A DNA stretch of 49,531 bases from contig NZ_MDFM01000034.1 in the NCBI RefSeq assembly GCF_002939985.1, forward strand, positions 1 to 49,531, given 5' to 3'. The position numbers were made by a program, and so were the translations under genes. The stretch's first letter is position 1, and every line of letters begins with the position of its first letter. Source of the stretch: Xanthomonas hortorum pv. cynarae. GTDB lineage: Bacteria > Pseudomonadota > Gammaproteobacteria > Xanthomonadales > Xanthomonadaceae. Below, piece by piece: positions 9,134-17,753 of the stretch. The notes under the pieces are model-generated. The model saw nothing but the letters and a program-made list of their open reading frames with translations, was not told where the DNA came from and did no database searches.

Positions 9134-9187
9134 AACGACTGCGCGCCCGCAAGGCAGGCGCGCATGACTGCTTCACTCGCTGACGCG

Positions 9188-10129
9188 TTACGCGTCCTTG
9201 CTGCCGATTGTCGGCGATGTCGCGGTGGTGGTCATCACCGCATGCCCACCGAACTGGTTGCGCATCGCCGCCAGCAACTTGTCGGTGAACGAATCCTTGT
9301 CGCGCGAGCGCAACCGCTCCATCAACGACAGCGTGATGATCGGCGCAGACACTTCCAGATCGATTGCCTCGGCCACCGTCCAGCGGCCTTCGCCCGAATC
9401 GGCCACGAACGGTGCGATGCCGGCCATGCTCGGGTTGTGCGCCAGCGCATCGGCGGTGAGATCCAGCAACCACGAACGCACCACACTGCCATCGCGCCAG
9501 ATCTCGGCGACCTGGTGCAGATCCAGCGCGAAATCGGTCTTGTGCTGCATCAGCGCAAAGCCTTCGGCATAGGCCTGCATCATTCCGTACTCGATCCCGT
9601 TATGGACCATCTTGGTGAAGTGGCCGGCACCGCTCGGGCCAACACGGCCCCAGCCCTTGTCCGCTGCCGGCGCCAACGTGGCCAGCATCGGATGCAGCGT
9701 GGTCACTGCCGCCTCGTCGCCGCCCACCATCAGGCTATAGCCTTCCTGCAGACCCCAGACGCCACCGCTGGTGCCGCAGTCGACAAATGAAACACCGCTG
9801 GCCTGCAACAGCGCGGCACGGCGTTGCGAATCCTTGTAATACGAATTGCCGCCATCGATGACGATGTCGCCGGCCTGCAACAACGGCAGCAGCTGCGCCA
9901 GGGTGTCATCGACGATCTTGCCCGCCGGCACCATCAACCACAGCACCCGCGGGCTCGGCAGCGCCGACACCAACGCTGCCAGCGCATCGGCAGTGACAAT
10001 GCCCTTGGCCTGCGCACTGCTACGCGCGCCCTCGCCCGGGTCGTAGCCATGCACGCGATGCCCGCCGTGCACCAGGCGCTCGGCCATGTTGGCGCCCATG
10101 CGGCCCAAACCCACCATACCCAGTTCCAT
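9188..10129 (-). CDS. gndA: 6-phosphogluconate dehydrogenase, short (decarboxylating) form
   Basis: With 313 residues this belongs to the short 6PGDH class, which is about 300 residues against about 470 for the classical enzyme. MELGMVGLGRMGANMAERL is the nucleotide-binding start and VIDGGNSYYKDSQRR is the signature. GTSGGVWG and KMVHNGIEYGMMQ with its catalytic Lys complete the active site. It oxidatively decarboxylates 6-phosphogluconate to ribulose 5-phosphate, and short forms often prefer NAD. The gene begins 20 bases after the unrecognised secreted protein gene, so the two are likely co-transcribed. Confidence 0.9.
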   Translation of the reverse strand: MELGMVGLGRMGANMAERLVHGGHRVHGYDPGEGARSSAQAKGIVTADALAALVSALPSPRVLWLMVPAGKIVDDTLAQLLPLLQAGDIVIDGGNSYYKDSQRRAALLQASGVSFVDCGTSGGVWGLQEGYSLMVGGDEAAVTTLHPMLATLAPAADKGWGRVGPSGAGHFTKMVHNGIEYGMMQAYAEGFALMQHKTDFALDLHQVAEIWRDGSVVRSWLLDLTADALAHNPSMAGIAPFVADSGEGRWTVAEAIDLEVSAPIITLSLMERLRSRDKDSFTDKLLAAMRNQFGGHAVMTTTATSPTIGSKDA

Positions 10130-10149
10130 AATCGCTCCTCATGATCTGA

Positions 10150-11481
10150 TCAGTGCAGGGTGCCACGCCGGGCGTACGCTGGCGTGGCGGAATTCTCAAT
10201 GGATCGTTCCGCAGCGGTGCCGGCGCTGCACTGTTGCAGCTGCCAATCGATCCAGCGCCAGTACAAGGTGCTGCGCAAATTGTGCAGGGTCAGGTCGATG
10301 GCATACGGCGTGCGCGGATTGCGGTCGAGCAGTCGCGCCACGTGATAGCCGATCGGCTTGACGCCCTTGGGATGCACGTAGACCAGAAAGCCTTGATAGA
10401 ACGGATCGTCCAGCAATGTCTGCAGCGTCTGCAGCTGTGCCTGTTGTTGCGCATCGAGCGTGGCGCGCAGCTGCGCATCACGCTCGTACAGCAAACGCTC
10501 GAAGCGGCGCTTGCCCCGCCCGCGCAAGTCCTTGGCCAGTTCCCAGATCTGTCGATTGAGCGCGTCGTAATGCGCAAAGCCGCCGTGCTGCGCCAACGCC
10601 TGCGCCGCCGCATCGCTGACATCCACCACCACGAAGTTTTCGGCCTGGTTATGGATGTCGTCCAGATACGCCTTGTCGAACACATGCGCGATAAACCCCG
10701 GCGCACCGACAAATGCCTGGCGCCCCAGTTGCGCCGTCTTGACTGCCTTGCCGTCGGCAAAGAATTCGCCGGCATGCGCACCCAGCAAGATGCTGTCGGT
10801 GTCGTGCAAGGTCAAAAAGGTACCGATCGACAACTCGCCAGGCGTAAACACCTGATCGAATCCGGCATCGCCATACAGCTCGCGCTGCGTGGCCAGCTGC
10901 GCCACCTGGCGCCCCACCCCGCATTCGGAGCGCACCTGGCCGCTGTAGAACGCATCCAGCGCCTGCGCATTGCTGCCACGCGGCTGATAGCCGCGCCCGA
11001 AACTGCGAAAACCGCTCCAGCCCTGCGCCGCTGCACCACGCCAGCCAAACCCGATCCAGCCCAGTTGCACGGCCGAAAACCGATAGTGCGGGTTGTCTTG
11101 CAGCTGCGTCGTTGCACGCCGCGTGGCCGCGCCGACTTCAAAGGCATAAGCGCACTGTGTGGCGGAATCGTTCAGCAAGGCCTTTAGCGCTGCGCCGCGT
11201 TGTTGCGCGTTCCAATTTAGTGGAAGCATCAGCTGCAGGTCGCCGGCGGCGCGTGCCTGCGCGAGCGAGCCGCGCGTACACGGTTCTCCACGTTGGATCA
11301 CCGGCGCAGTGACCGCAGCGCTGCGGATGTCCCAGCCCAGACGCCGCAGCAAGGCTTCGACGCAGTCCACCCCTGCAGCGTTTGCTGCCTCACTCGGCGC
11401 GGCAACGGCGACCTGCAGCAATTGCGCGGCCAACAAGGCCAGAGAAAACATCCCGTTGCGGCAAGTGCGAAAAAAACTCAT
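10150..11481 (-). CDS. Secreted protein of unknown function, possibly transglutaminase-like
   Basis: I do not recognise this gene firmly. Its 443 residues start with a signal peptide (MSFFRTC..., cleaved near VAVAAPS), so it is exported. Cys-containing blocks include VDCVEALLRRLGW and RSECGVGRQVAQLATQRELYG. A region with ECxxx...LY...G...F...F..L.IG, followed about 60 residues later by VGAPGFIAHV, vaguely resembles bacterial protein-glutamine gamma-glutamyltransferases (Tgl), where an E-C pair carries the nucleophile. That similarity is only a pattern I see by eye. The C-terminal half is basic and helical. The ATG at 11481 was chosen for the signal peptide. gndA follows 20 bases downstream. 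Confidence 0.6.
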   Translation of the reverse strand: MSFFRTCRNGMFSLALLAAQLLQVAVAAPSEAANAAGVDCVEALLRRLGWDIRSAAVTAPVIQRGEPCTRGSLAQARAAGDLQLMLPLNWNAQQRGAALKALLNDSATQCAYAFEVGAATRRATTQLQDNPHYRFSAVQLGWIGFGWRGAAAQGWSGFRSFGRGYQPRGSNAQALDAFYSGQVRSECGVGRQVAQLATQRELYGDAGFDQVFTPGELSIGTFLTLHDTDSILLGAHAGEFFADGKAVKTAQLGRQAFVGAPGFIAHVFDKAYLDDIHNQAENFVVVDVSDAAAQALAQHGGFAHYDALNRQIWELAKDLRGRGKRRFERLLYERDAQLRATLDAQQQAQLQTLQTLLDDPFYQGFLVYVHPKGVKPIGYHVARLLDRNPRTPYAIDLTLHNLRSTLYWRWIDWQLQQCSAGTAAERSIENSATPAYARRGTLH

Positions 11482-11534
11482 CGCTGCGATGTGGTGTGGA
11501 TCGACAACACGGCGCTGCACCCTCAAACGTAGAA

Positions 11535-11555
11535 AGCCCCGGCATGACCGGGGCT
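11535..11555 (-). terminator. Terminator hairpin between the glycine-zipper gene and the secreted-protein gene
   Basis: AGCCCCGG and CCGGGGCT form an 8-bp stem with a five-base loop, followed on the minus strand by TTTCT. It lies 21 bases after the stop codon of the gene at 11577 and would end that transcript. Confidence 0.7.
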
Positions 11556-11576
11556 CGTAAATTCAATTCAGCAGAT

Positions 11577-11957
11577 TCAACGACGTTCGCAGACGCGCTC
11601 GACCTGACGATTGCCGTTGGCTTGCTGACGATTGCCCTGGATGGTGCGGCCCGCAGCACCGCCGGCGACTGCACCGGCCACGGTTGCCAACTTCTTGCCG
11701 TTACCGCCACCTACCTGATTACCCAGCAGACCACCAACCACTGCGCCTGCAACGGTGCCGCCGACGCGATTGGGGTCGGTCGAATTCTTCTGCACTTCGA
11801 CATTGTGGCAGCGCACGCGCGTGCCGTCGTTGAACTTACGGCCTTCATCTGCTTCCGTATAACGGTGCTGACGCGAATGGGTCTGGGCCTGCGCGAAGGT
11901 GCTCGTCGCCATCAGGCCGATCAAGGAAATACCCAGCAGGGAATTGCGCATCTTCAT
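11577..11957 (-). CDS. Glycine-zipper 2TM-domain outer-membrane-type protein
   Basis: This 126-residue protein has a signal peptide (MKMRNSLLGISLIGLMATSTFAQA). After a short polar region with CHNVEV comes a glycine zipper: GGTVAGAVVGGLLGNQVGGG, then GAVAGGAAGRTIQG. Such zippers are found in SlyB/Rick-17kDa-type envelope proteins. There is no lipobox Cys, so it is probably not a lipoprotein. Arg- and Asn-rich repeats close the protein before a final CERR. The ATG at 11957 has GGAGA eight bases upstream, better than the in-frame ATG at 11951. It is a single-gene unit with a terminator. Confidence 0.8.
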   Translation of the reverse strand: MKMRNSLLGISLIGLMATSTFAQAQTHSRQHRYTEADEGRKFNDGTRVRCHNVEVQKNSTDPNRVGGTVAGAVVGGLLGNQVGGGNGKKLATVAGAVAGGAAGRTIQGNRQQANGNRQVERVCERR

Positions 11958-12081
11958 CGTGGTCTCCGTCGTTCTCGCCCACTCGGCGAGTCATGACTGC
12001 ACTCTCGCGGCTCGGTCGAGAACGCAACGTGAAGCGCGCAGCCGGCTATTCAGGTTCCGGAGCGAAGCGTGAACTCTGACG

Positions 12082-12885
12082 TCACGGCTGAGTTGCGGGC
12101 TCGGTCTGCGGCACGTTCGCCGGCGTGGATGCAGGTGCCGGTGCAGGGGGCGGATCCTGGGCCTCGACCGGTAGCGGCGCAACCGGCGGCTGTTCGACGG
12201 TTGTGGAAGCAGACGTTGCGGCAGTGGCCGGCACTGCAGTCGCGGGCGTTGCAGCCGCTGCGGTCGGCACAGGTGCCGCCGCAGGTTTGGCCGCTGCCGG
12301 ATGCGGCGGTGCAACCGGTGCGGGGGCCGCACTCGCAGCGGCAGGCACGGCCTGGGTCACATTAGGCAGATACGAGTTCAAACGCTCGAAAAAGCGCTTG
12401 TAGAAGGCCGCGTCCTGCACTGTGGTGGTGGACACACGCACCAGCGAGTCGCCGGTACTGCCCACCGGCAGCGACAACGAGCCCAGCACGCCGACACCGA
12501 CGCTGGCCGAGGTCGAACTCTTCTTCAGCGCGTAACGATCCTGCAGCGCGCTCACGAAGACCTGCGCCTTGCCGCCCTCCTGCGTGGCACAGGAAATCCG
12601 CAGATTGAGCTGCTCGCTCTGGTCGGCCTCCTTGAGCTGGAAGTTCTTGCTGCCTTCCACGCCTGCGGCATCGGCGCGCGTGACCGCGTAGCCCTGGCTC
12701 AACAACACGCGCCGCGCGGCCTCGCAAGCCTGCACCGAGGTGGCCGCCACACTGCGCGAATAGGTGTCGTCGGAATTGAACGACTCGCGCATCAGCATCG
12801 TGTCGCCCTTGCTGCCACCGCAGCCAGCCAGGGTTGCCAGCGCGCCAAACAGCGCAGTGCGCGCGATCAGGGAAGAACAAGACAT
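12082..12885 (-). CDS. DUF2242-like outer-membrane lipoprotein with Pro/Ala-rich tail
   Basis: This 267-residue protein has a lipobox at TLAGC (Cys about residue 22), so a mature lipoprotein starts at that Cys. The folded part (about 30-180) has blocks RESFNSDDTYSR, ACEAARRVLLSQGY and VSTTTVQDAAFYKRFFERL, which I associate with the DUF2242 family of unknown function. The last 85 residues are a Pro/Ala/Val/Thr-rich, presumably disordered extension of the kind that can span toward the cell wall. It starts 74 bases after the methylase-like gene and may be the last gene of that transcript or separate. The ATG at 12885 was chosen to give a standard lipoprotein signal. Confidence 0.75.
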   Translation of the reverse strand: MSCSSLIARTALFGALATLAGCGGSKGDTMLMRESFNSDDTYSRSVAATSVQACEAARRVLLSQGYAVTRADAAGVEGSKNFQLKEADQSEQLNLRISCATQEGGKAQVFVSALQDRYALKKSSTSASVGVGVLGSLSLPVGSTGDSLVRVSTTTVQDAAFYKRFFERLNSYLPNVTQAVPAAASAAPAPVAPPHPAAAKPAAAPVPTAAAATPATAVPATAATSASTTVEQPPVAPLPVEAQDPPPAPAPASTPANVPQTEPATQP

Positions 12886-12959
12886 AGAAAATTTCCGGCA
12901 TCCGAAACCGGCAACGAGCATAGCCGCAACCCATGTGCGCGTGGCGTGGCGTTGCCGGA

Positions 12960-14024
12960 TCAGGGCAACGGCGGTTCATCCGCCGGCAATTGCAGGTCCA
13001 GCTGCAGGCGGATGCCGTCTGCGCCGATGCGCTCGGCGCGCAGATAGTGGTGCGCACGCACCGCGGCCAGCGCCACCGGCGCCCGGCACGGCTCGCCCCA
13101 CAGGCTCAATGCAAATCCCTGCGCCTGCAGCCAACCGGTGAAGCGGTCCCACAGTGGCTGCTCGGCTTGCAGGATCAGGTCCAGATCGGCCGGTGCCTGG
13201 GGCACCAAGTCCGGCGACTCCAACCAACGCGCGTAGCTCCCGTGCACCACCACCGGCAGGCCTTGCGCCCGCACCGCCTGCAGCAACTGCGCCGCCTGCT
13301 GCAGGTCCAGCCGCGGACGGCAATGCTGGAAAATCAGTGCGTATTCGTGGCTGCGATTGCTCTGCGTGCCGGCATGCGTCAGCGCTGCGCCCGGCCGTTG
13401 GTAGCACAGCACCCGTTCCTCGCGCAGCGTGAACAGGCTGGCGAGGATCCGGCCCAGATCCCACGCCTGCGGGATCACCCGCCCACCGACGGCGACATTC
13501 TCCACCATCGCCACGCCGAAGCCATCCGGCCGCAGCCGCTTTCGCAATGCATGCAACACCGCGCGCATGCCGGACAGATAACCCGCGTAATCGGCACTGG
13601 CATAGAGCTGCCCAGGCAGTGCTTCACCGCGCCAGTGGCAACCGAAATACGGCACGCTGGTCAGACACAGATCGATCGCCGCAGCAGGCGCGGTGTCGAC
13701 CAGCGAGCCGACCACGACCGGCGCGTGCACACCATGCCGTTGCAGGCGCGTGCGCGCCAGGTGCGCACGTGCGGGATCGATCTCCATGCCATGCGCGTTG
13801 CGCCCTTCCATCGCCGCCGCCAGCAGCGTGCTGCCGAAACCGCAGAACGGATCGAACACCTGCTCCCCCGGCGCACTGAAATGGCGTACGAACGGGCGCA
13901 TCTGGTTGACCCAGCCACAGTCGCGCCCGCCAAGCGGATCGGCTGCGCACAGGTCATCGGGTAGTGCCCACGCGGGGTTATCCGGCGTCGGCGTCCACCA
14001 GCTGTGCTGATCGAGCTCATCCAT
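12960..14024 (-). CDS. DNA-methylase-like protein fused to a nucleotidyltransferase-like domain
   Basis: This protein has 354 residues. Residues about 35-235 look like a beta-type N4/N6 DNA methylase: GWVNQMRPFVRHF, motif I DPFCGFGSTLLAA (58-70), an acidic motif II (GMEIDPARA), motif IV as SVPYFG (123-128), and the closing SHEYALIFQ. Motif IV is normally D/N/S-P-P-Y/F; here the first Pro is Val, so base-flipping chemistry may differ. Residues about 255-354 carry HGS...DLDLI (261-284), the hG[GS]...DhD pattern of Pol-beta-type nucleotidyltransferases. The ATG at 14024 overlaps the upstream radical SAM stop by eight bases, so the two are tightly coupled. The substrate is unknown; DNA, RNA and a nucleotide are all possible. 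Confidence 0.72.
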   Translation of the reverse strand: MDELDQHSWWTPTPDNPAWALPDDLCAADPLGGRDCGWVNQMRPFVRHFSAPGEQVFDPFCGFGSTLLAAAMEGRNAHGMEIDPARAHLARTRLQRHGVHAPVVVGSLVDTAPAAAIDLCLTSVPYFGCHWRGEALPGQLYASADYAGYLSGMRAVLHALRKRLRPDGFGVAMVENVAVGGRVIPQAWDLGRILASLFTLREERVLCYQRPGAALTHAGTQSNRSHEYALIFQHCRPRLDLQQAAQLLQAVRAQGLPVVVHGSYARWLESPDLVPQAPADLDLILQAEQPLWDRFTGWLQAQGFALSLWGEPCRAPVALAAVRAHHYLRAERIGADGIRLQLDLQLPADEPPLP

Positions 14025-15117
14025 CGGATGGGTCCCACAGCACATCGGCATCCGGATCCCAACCTGCGCACAAACGGCCGTTGGCGAAAAACACCAGCTT
14101 GTAGAGGTCGCCGGTGGCGTGCCGCGCGTGCATGGCCGCATAGTCGGCGCTTTCGAACACCACTTCCAGGCCATCCTCACTGCGCATGCGCAGATTCCAG
14201 AAGTAATAGCCCTCGGTCATGCCGTCCGCTTGCCAACGCGACCACCACGGCTGCTGCATGCACTGCGCCAACAAGGTCTCCATAGCGATGCGGTGCTGGG
14301 CGATATAACGCCAGGTGCCATTGCTGCGATACGCATTGTCCAGACGCGACAACTCGCGAAAGATCACCTGGCTGGCGCCACAGCTGCGCGCCCACGCGAT
14401 GTACTGCGCCACGGCATCGGCACTGTCCACACCACCGCGTTGCACGATGCAGACCAGTCGTACCGGCACGCGCGCCGAAATGCCTCGTGCCGTATGCGCG
14501 AAAGTGGCCGTATCGGCAATCGGCTCGTCGGGACGAAAGCGCATGATCGCGTCGTTGCCCGCCTGCAGCGGGTGGTGACGCGACAGCTCGATCCACGACA
14601 GACCGAAGTCCACCAAGGCATCGATCAACTGCGCACCTTGCGCACGCGCAAACCCGGCACCATTGCTGTACAGCACGCGCTGCTCCACACGCGGGCCGTT
14701 GGGCGTTGTTGACAAGGTGTGCAGCAAGGCCTGCAACCAATCCGGATCGTCGGTCATCTCCAACCCGGACAAGGAATACGACAACGGCACCTTGTGCAGC
14801 AGCTGCAACGCAGCGCTCAACTGTGCGAAATAGTCCGGCCCCGGACGCAACATCGCTGCGGCCAGGCCGCCACCGTGCTGGCGCAGGTTTTCCGAACAGA
14901 AACCGCAGCGCGCCGAACACGGCCGCACCGACGCATACGGCGTAAAGGTGATCGGCAACGCCACCCGATACGTGCGCTCGCCGATGCGCAGCGCATGCCA
15001 TCGGTTTGTCTCGCGCTGCTGCGGCACGCGCCGCCGCAGGCTGGGCGCCGCAGCGCGCAGCCCGGCCAACAGTGGCGATGCAGACAGCAACGAAGCCTCG
15101 TCGATGGAAGCGTCCAT
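14017..15117 (-). CDS. Radical SAM protein of unknown substrate
   Basis: This 366-residue protein has the iron-sulfur motif RPCSARCGFCSEN (Cys 67, 71 and 74), the canonical CxxxCxxC. A TIM-barrel-like series follows: LSGLEMTDDPDWLQALL in place of the usual GGE motif, SNGAGF, WIELSRHH and VRLVCIVQRGGV. The C-terminus (YKLVFFANGRLCAGWDPDADVLWD) resembles the substrate-domain ends of MoaA/NifB-like enzymes, but I cannot assign a known subfamily. It starts 23 bases after the nadV stop and overlaps the next gene, so it is part of the NAD-salvage operon. The ATG at 15117 was preferred to an in-frame start at 15162 that would lie inside nadV. Confidence 0.8.
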   Translation of the reverse strand: MDASIDEASLLSASPLLAGLRAAAPSLRRRVPQQRETNRWHALRIGERTYRVALPITFTPYASVRPCSARCGFCSENLRQHGGGLAAAMLRPGPDYFAQLSAALQLLHKVPLSYSLSGLEMTDDPDWLQALLHTLSTTPNGPRVEQRVLYSNGAGFARAQGAQLIDALVDFGLSWIELSRHHPLQAGNDAIMRFRPDEPIADTATFAHTARGISARVPVRLVCIVQRGGVDSADAVAQYIAWARSCGASQVIFRELSRLDNAYRSNGTWRYIAQHRIAMETLLAQCMQQPWWSRWQADGMTEGYYFWNLRMRSEDGLEVVFESADYAAMHARHATGDLYKLVFFANGRLCAGWDPDADVLWDPSDG

Positions 15118-15139
15118 GCCGCCGCCTGCGCGCCGAACG

Positions 15140-16543
15140 TCAGCGACGCGCGGCGTCGGCACGCGCGCGCACCTGCTCCAAGGTCCACTCCTGCTGCATG
15201 ACGCCGTTTTCCCATACTGTCACCAGCGCATCTTCGCTGTCGGCGCTGGCGGCCACTTCGTCGAGCAATGCACTGCGGTAACGACCATCGCGGCGGTCGC
15301 GCAGCAAGGTCAGACGCCCCCGCTTGCTCTGCTTGCCCTTGTCGGTAATCGGGTCCTTGTAGACATCGATCCACTCGCCATCCACACGCACTGCCGAGCA
15401 CTTCAGCGCGAACTTCTGCGTATCGCGGTCCACCTTCTGCAGCAACGCACCGCCCATGCCGAAGGCGACGTTGTCGGCGGCATACCCGGCGGCAGTGATG
15501 CGTTCGAGAATGGCGTGCAGCGATTGCGGATTGATGCCATCGCCCTGGATCACCCGCACATGGTTGAGCACCTTGTAGCCCTTGCCGTTGCGCTGATGGC
15601 CGAAGGCGTCGTCCAGCAGCAGCAGGCACTGTTCGACCACATCCACCGGGTCGCCGGAATCGGGGCGGATCACCACCGTCGCGCCGGAGGCAATCACCTC
15701 ATCGCGCAGCGTGGTGCCCCAATGCTCGCGAATGGCACGGTAGATGTCGTAGCTGTCGGACACCACCGCCACGATGGAACCGGGCCGTGCGAATTGCGTG
15801 AGCATGTTGCGATACGCATCCACCTCGCGCTCGCGGCCCCAGCTGGTGATGGTGCTGTGCTCGGCGGCGGGAATCGAAAACCCCGCCACCGGCGTGTGGT
15901 AATGCGCACGTGCCAGCAACAACGCCGACAAGGTATCGGTGCCGAGGAAGTTCACCAGATGCGCCGCGCCACCGAGGGCGGCCGAGCCAAGACTGGACAC
16001 GCCACGCGCGCCAAAGTCATGCAGCTTGAAGGGCAGCTGTCCTTCCGGGTCGTCGCTGGTGCGCTCCAGGTAATCGCGCACGATCTGCTTCACCTGCCAG
16101 CTCACCGTGGCCACCGTCACCGGGTACCACACGCGCAGCAACAAGGTTTCCAGATACGACGGCACCCAGAACGCCTTGGCGTCGGTGGATTCGATGGTCA
16201 TCAACACGTTGTGCGTGGGCACCACTGCGCCTTCGGGCACGGCGCGGATGCGGATCGGCAGCTGTCCGCCAAGGCGGTCGACGATATCGCGCCAGCCGGC
16301 TTCGTTGAACGGCTCGCCATGCGCGGCCAATAGTTCCTTCGCATCGTCGATATCGGCGTGCGTCACCGGCCGGTTGATGGCTTCCTTCAGGATCGACTGC
16401 AGGCCGAAGAACACGGTCTGGTCGTACACGCCACCGCGCGATTCCACATAGAAAAACGCCGCATCGGTGCCGGGCGGGTATTGCAGCCAGTGGCTGGCCT
16501 TGTAGCTGTCGGTATTGAGCAGCAGGTTATCGAGGTAATGCAT
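15140..16543 (-). CDS. nadV: Nicotinamide phosphoribosyltransferase
   Basis: The enzyme joins nicotinamide and PRPP to give NMN, the first step of one-reaction nicotinamide salvage. At 467 residues it has the length of the NAMPT/PBEF family. Diagnostic blocks are NTDSYKASHW, KLHDFGARGVSS, SYDIYRAIREHWG, VIRPDSGDP (phosphate binding), VIQGDGI and VAFGMGGALLQKVDRDT. The ATG at 16543 has AAGGAG eight bases upstream. A palindromic site at 16570-16590 sits just before it, matching the one before nadM. NadV and NadM together make NAD from nicotinamide without deamidation, a route reported for xanthomonads. Confidence 0.95.
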   Translation of the reverse strand: MHYLDNLLLNTDSYKASHWLQYPPGTDAAFFYVESRGGVYDQTVFFGLQSILKEAINRPVTHADIDDAKELLAAHGEPFNEAGWRDIVDRLGGQLPIRIRAVPEGAVVPTHNVLMTIESTDAKAFWVPSYLETLLLRVWYPVTVATVSWQVKQIVRDYLERTSDDPEGQLPFKLHDFGARGVSSLGSAALGGAAHLVNFLGTDTLSALLLARAHYHTPVAGFSIPAAEHSTITSWGREREVDAYRNMLTQFARPGSIVAVVSDSYDIYRAIREHWGTTLRDEVIASGATVVIRPDSGDPVDVVEQCLLLLDDAFGHQRNGKGYKVLNHVRVIQGDGINPQSLHAILERITAAGYAADNVAFGMGGALLQKVDRDTQKFALKCSAVRVDGEWIDVYKDPITDKGKQSKRGRLTLLRDRRDGRYRSALLDEVAASADSEDALVTVWENGVMQQEWTLEQVRARADAARR

Positions 16544-16569
16544 GACGGAAGCTCCTTCGCGTCGAGTGA

Positions 16570-16590
16570 ACCAGCGGTCTATCCGCCGGC
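16570..16590 (-). promoter_or_regulatory. Palindromic operator candidate before nadV
   Basis: ACCAGCGG-TCTAT-CCGCCGGC is an imperfect palindrome whose inner 15 bases (CCAGCGGTCTATCCG) are identical to the site before nadM. It ends 26 bases upstream of the nadV start codon. The position, overlapping or just after the expected promoter, fits a repressor site. An NrtR-type NAD-responsive repressor is a natural candidate, but the regulator is not in this window. Confidence 0.7.
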
Positions 16591-16671
16591 GGGAGGTCAT
16601 GGTTCAAGCCGACACCTGTGATGAGCTGCTGCTTGATAGTCAGCAGCAGCACGCAGCAGGTGGTGTCGCTC

Positions 16672-17727
16672 TCAGCCACGGCCCAGGAAAAATTCAAGAA
16701 TATGCAGATGGTCTTCGTACAAGCGCGGGCCCATCGCCATCACTTCGGCGATCGGAATCCAGCGCGCCTTGTCGGCATCGTCGCCGCCGCGTACCGCAGG
16801 CAACTCGCCGGCCGGAAATTCGAAATGGAACGCATGGGTGATGGTGCGTCCACGCAGGCTGCGCTCGGGATGATCGAACACCTGGCGCCCGCGCAATGAC
16901 CCCTTGAGCACAGGCACCGGCACCTTGAGCCGGGTTTCCTCGCGCAGCTCGCGCAGACAGCCGTCCAGCAGACCTTCGTCCTGGCCGATGAAACCACCCG
17001 GCAACGCCCACAACCCCTTACCCGGCTCGGCGCGACGACGCACCAGCAACACATGGCCCGAATGCACGACCACCGCATCGGTGGTGACGAAGGTCGGCGC
17101 ATACGGCGCGTCCTTCCACGCGGCGCGGTATTGCTCGATGAAGCGGTACTCGGCCACCAACTGCGCATAGCTCGGGGAGTTGCGCCGGAACGCCTCCAGC
17201 ATGTCGTACACCGGCGCCGGCACATTGCCGCGCAACATCAGCAAGCCACCGTGGAAACCGATCTCGCCGGCTTCGAACAGATAACGACGCAACTCGGTGG
17301 CCGACAGCGTGGCGGTGTGTTGCACATCTTCCAGCGGCCACTGCGGAAACTCACGCAGGTAATAACTGCTGGCATCCTTGTCCATGCCGATCAAACCGAT
17401 GCGCGCATCGAGCGTGCCGCCATCGGCCTGCACGGCTTCCGCCACCTGGCGCTGCACGTCGGCGATCCACAGGCTTTCGTTATAGAGATGGTCGCGCAAT
17501 GGCCGCACTATCAACCGGGCGCTCTCGCCCGGCAACGCGGACTCGATCATCACCGCGCGTTCGGCGACGGTCCACGGATTGCGAATGGTGCGGGGCGTGT
17601 CGGCAGAGCCGATCAACACAATGAGCTTGTTCGCCTTGCCCAGCGCGTGGCGGGCGACGGCGGCGTGGCCGTTATGAAAGGGCTCGAAACGCCCGATAAA
17701 CACGAGATAGTCGTACTGCGTTGCCAT
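16672..17727 (-). CDS. nadM: Bifunctional NMN adenylyltransferase / Nudix hydrolase
   Basis: This is a 351-residue fusion. Residues 1-180 are an NadM-type NMN adenylyltransferase with the nucleotidyltransferase motif FIGRFEPFHNGH and the C-terminal LSATELRR, equivalent to ISxTxxR. Residues about 200-345 are a Nudix domain with the box G-x5-E-x7-REL-x-EE (GFIGQDEGLLDG, then CLRELREET). The Nudix half of this fusion is generally an ADP-ribose pyrophosphatase. It would recycle ADP-ribose while the N-terminal half makes NAD from the NMN supplied by NadV. The gene precedes nadV by 128 bases and has its own copy of the palindromic site, so each may have a promoter. Confidence 0.93.
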   Translation of the reverse strand: MATQYDYLVFIGRFEPFHNGHAAVARHALGKANKLIVLIGSADTPRTIRNPWTVAERAVMIESALPGESARLIVRPLRDHLYNESLWIADVQRQVAEAVQADGGTLDARIGLIGMDKDASSYYLREFPQWPLEDVQHTATLSATELRRYLFEAGEIGFHGGLLMLRGNVPAPVYDMLEAFRRNSPSYAQLVAEYRFIEQYRAAWKDAPYAPTFVTTDAVVVHSGHVLLVRRRAEPGKGLWALPGGFIGQDEGLLDGCLRELREETRLKVPVPVLKGSLRGRQVFDHPERSLRGRTITHAFHFEFPAGELPAVRGGDDADKARWIPIAEVMAMGPRLYEDHLHILEFFLGRG

Positions 17728-17753
17728 GAGAATCCCTCACGGTTGAGTGGTCA

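Noticed and set aside
12960..17727. The NAD cluster as a phage-encoded NAD-reconstitution pathway
   Set aside because: Base composition matches the chromosome, there are no phage genes nearby, and nadV/nadM salvage is a known chromosomal trait of xanthomonads.
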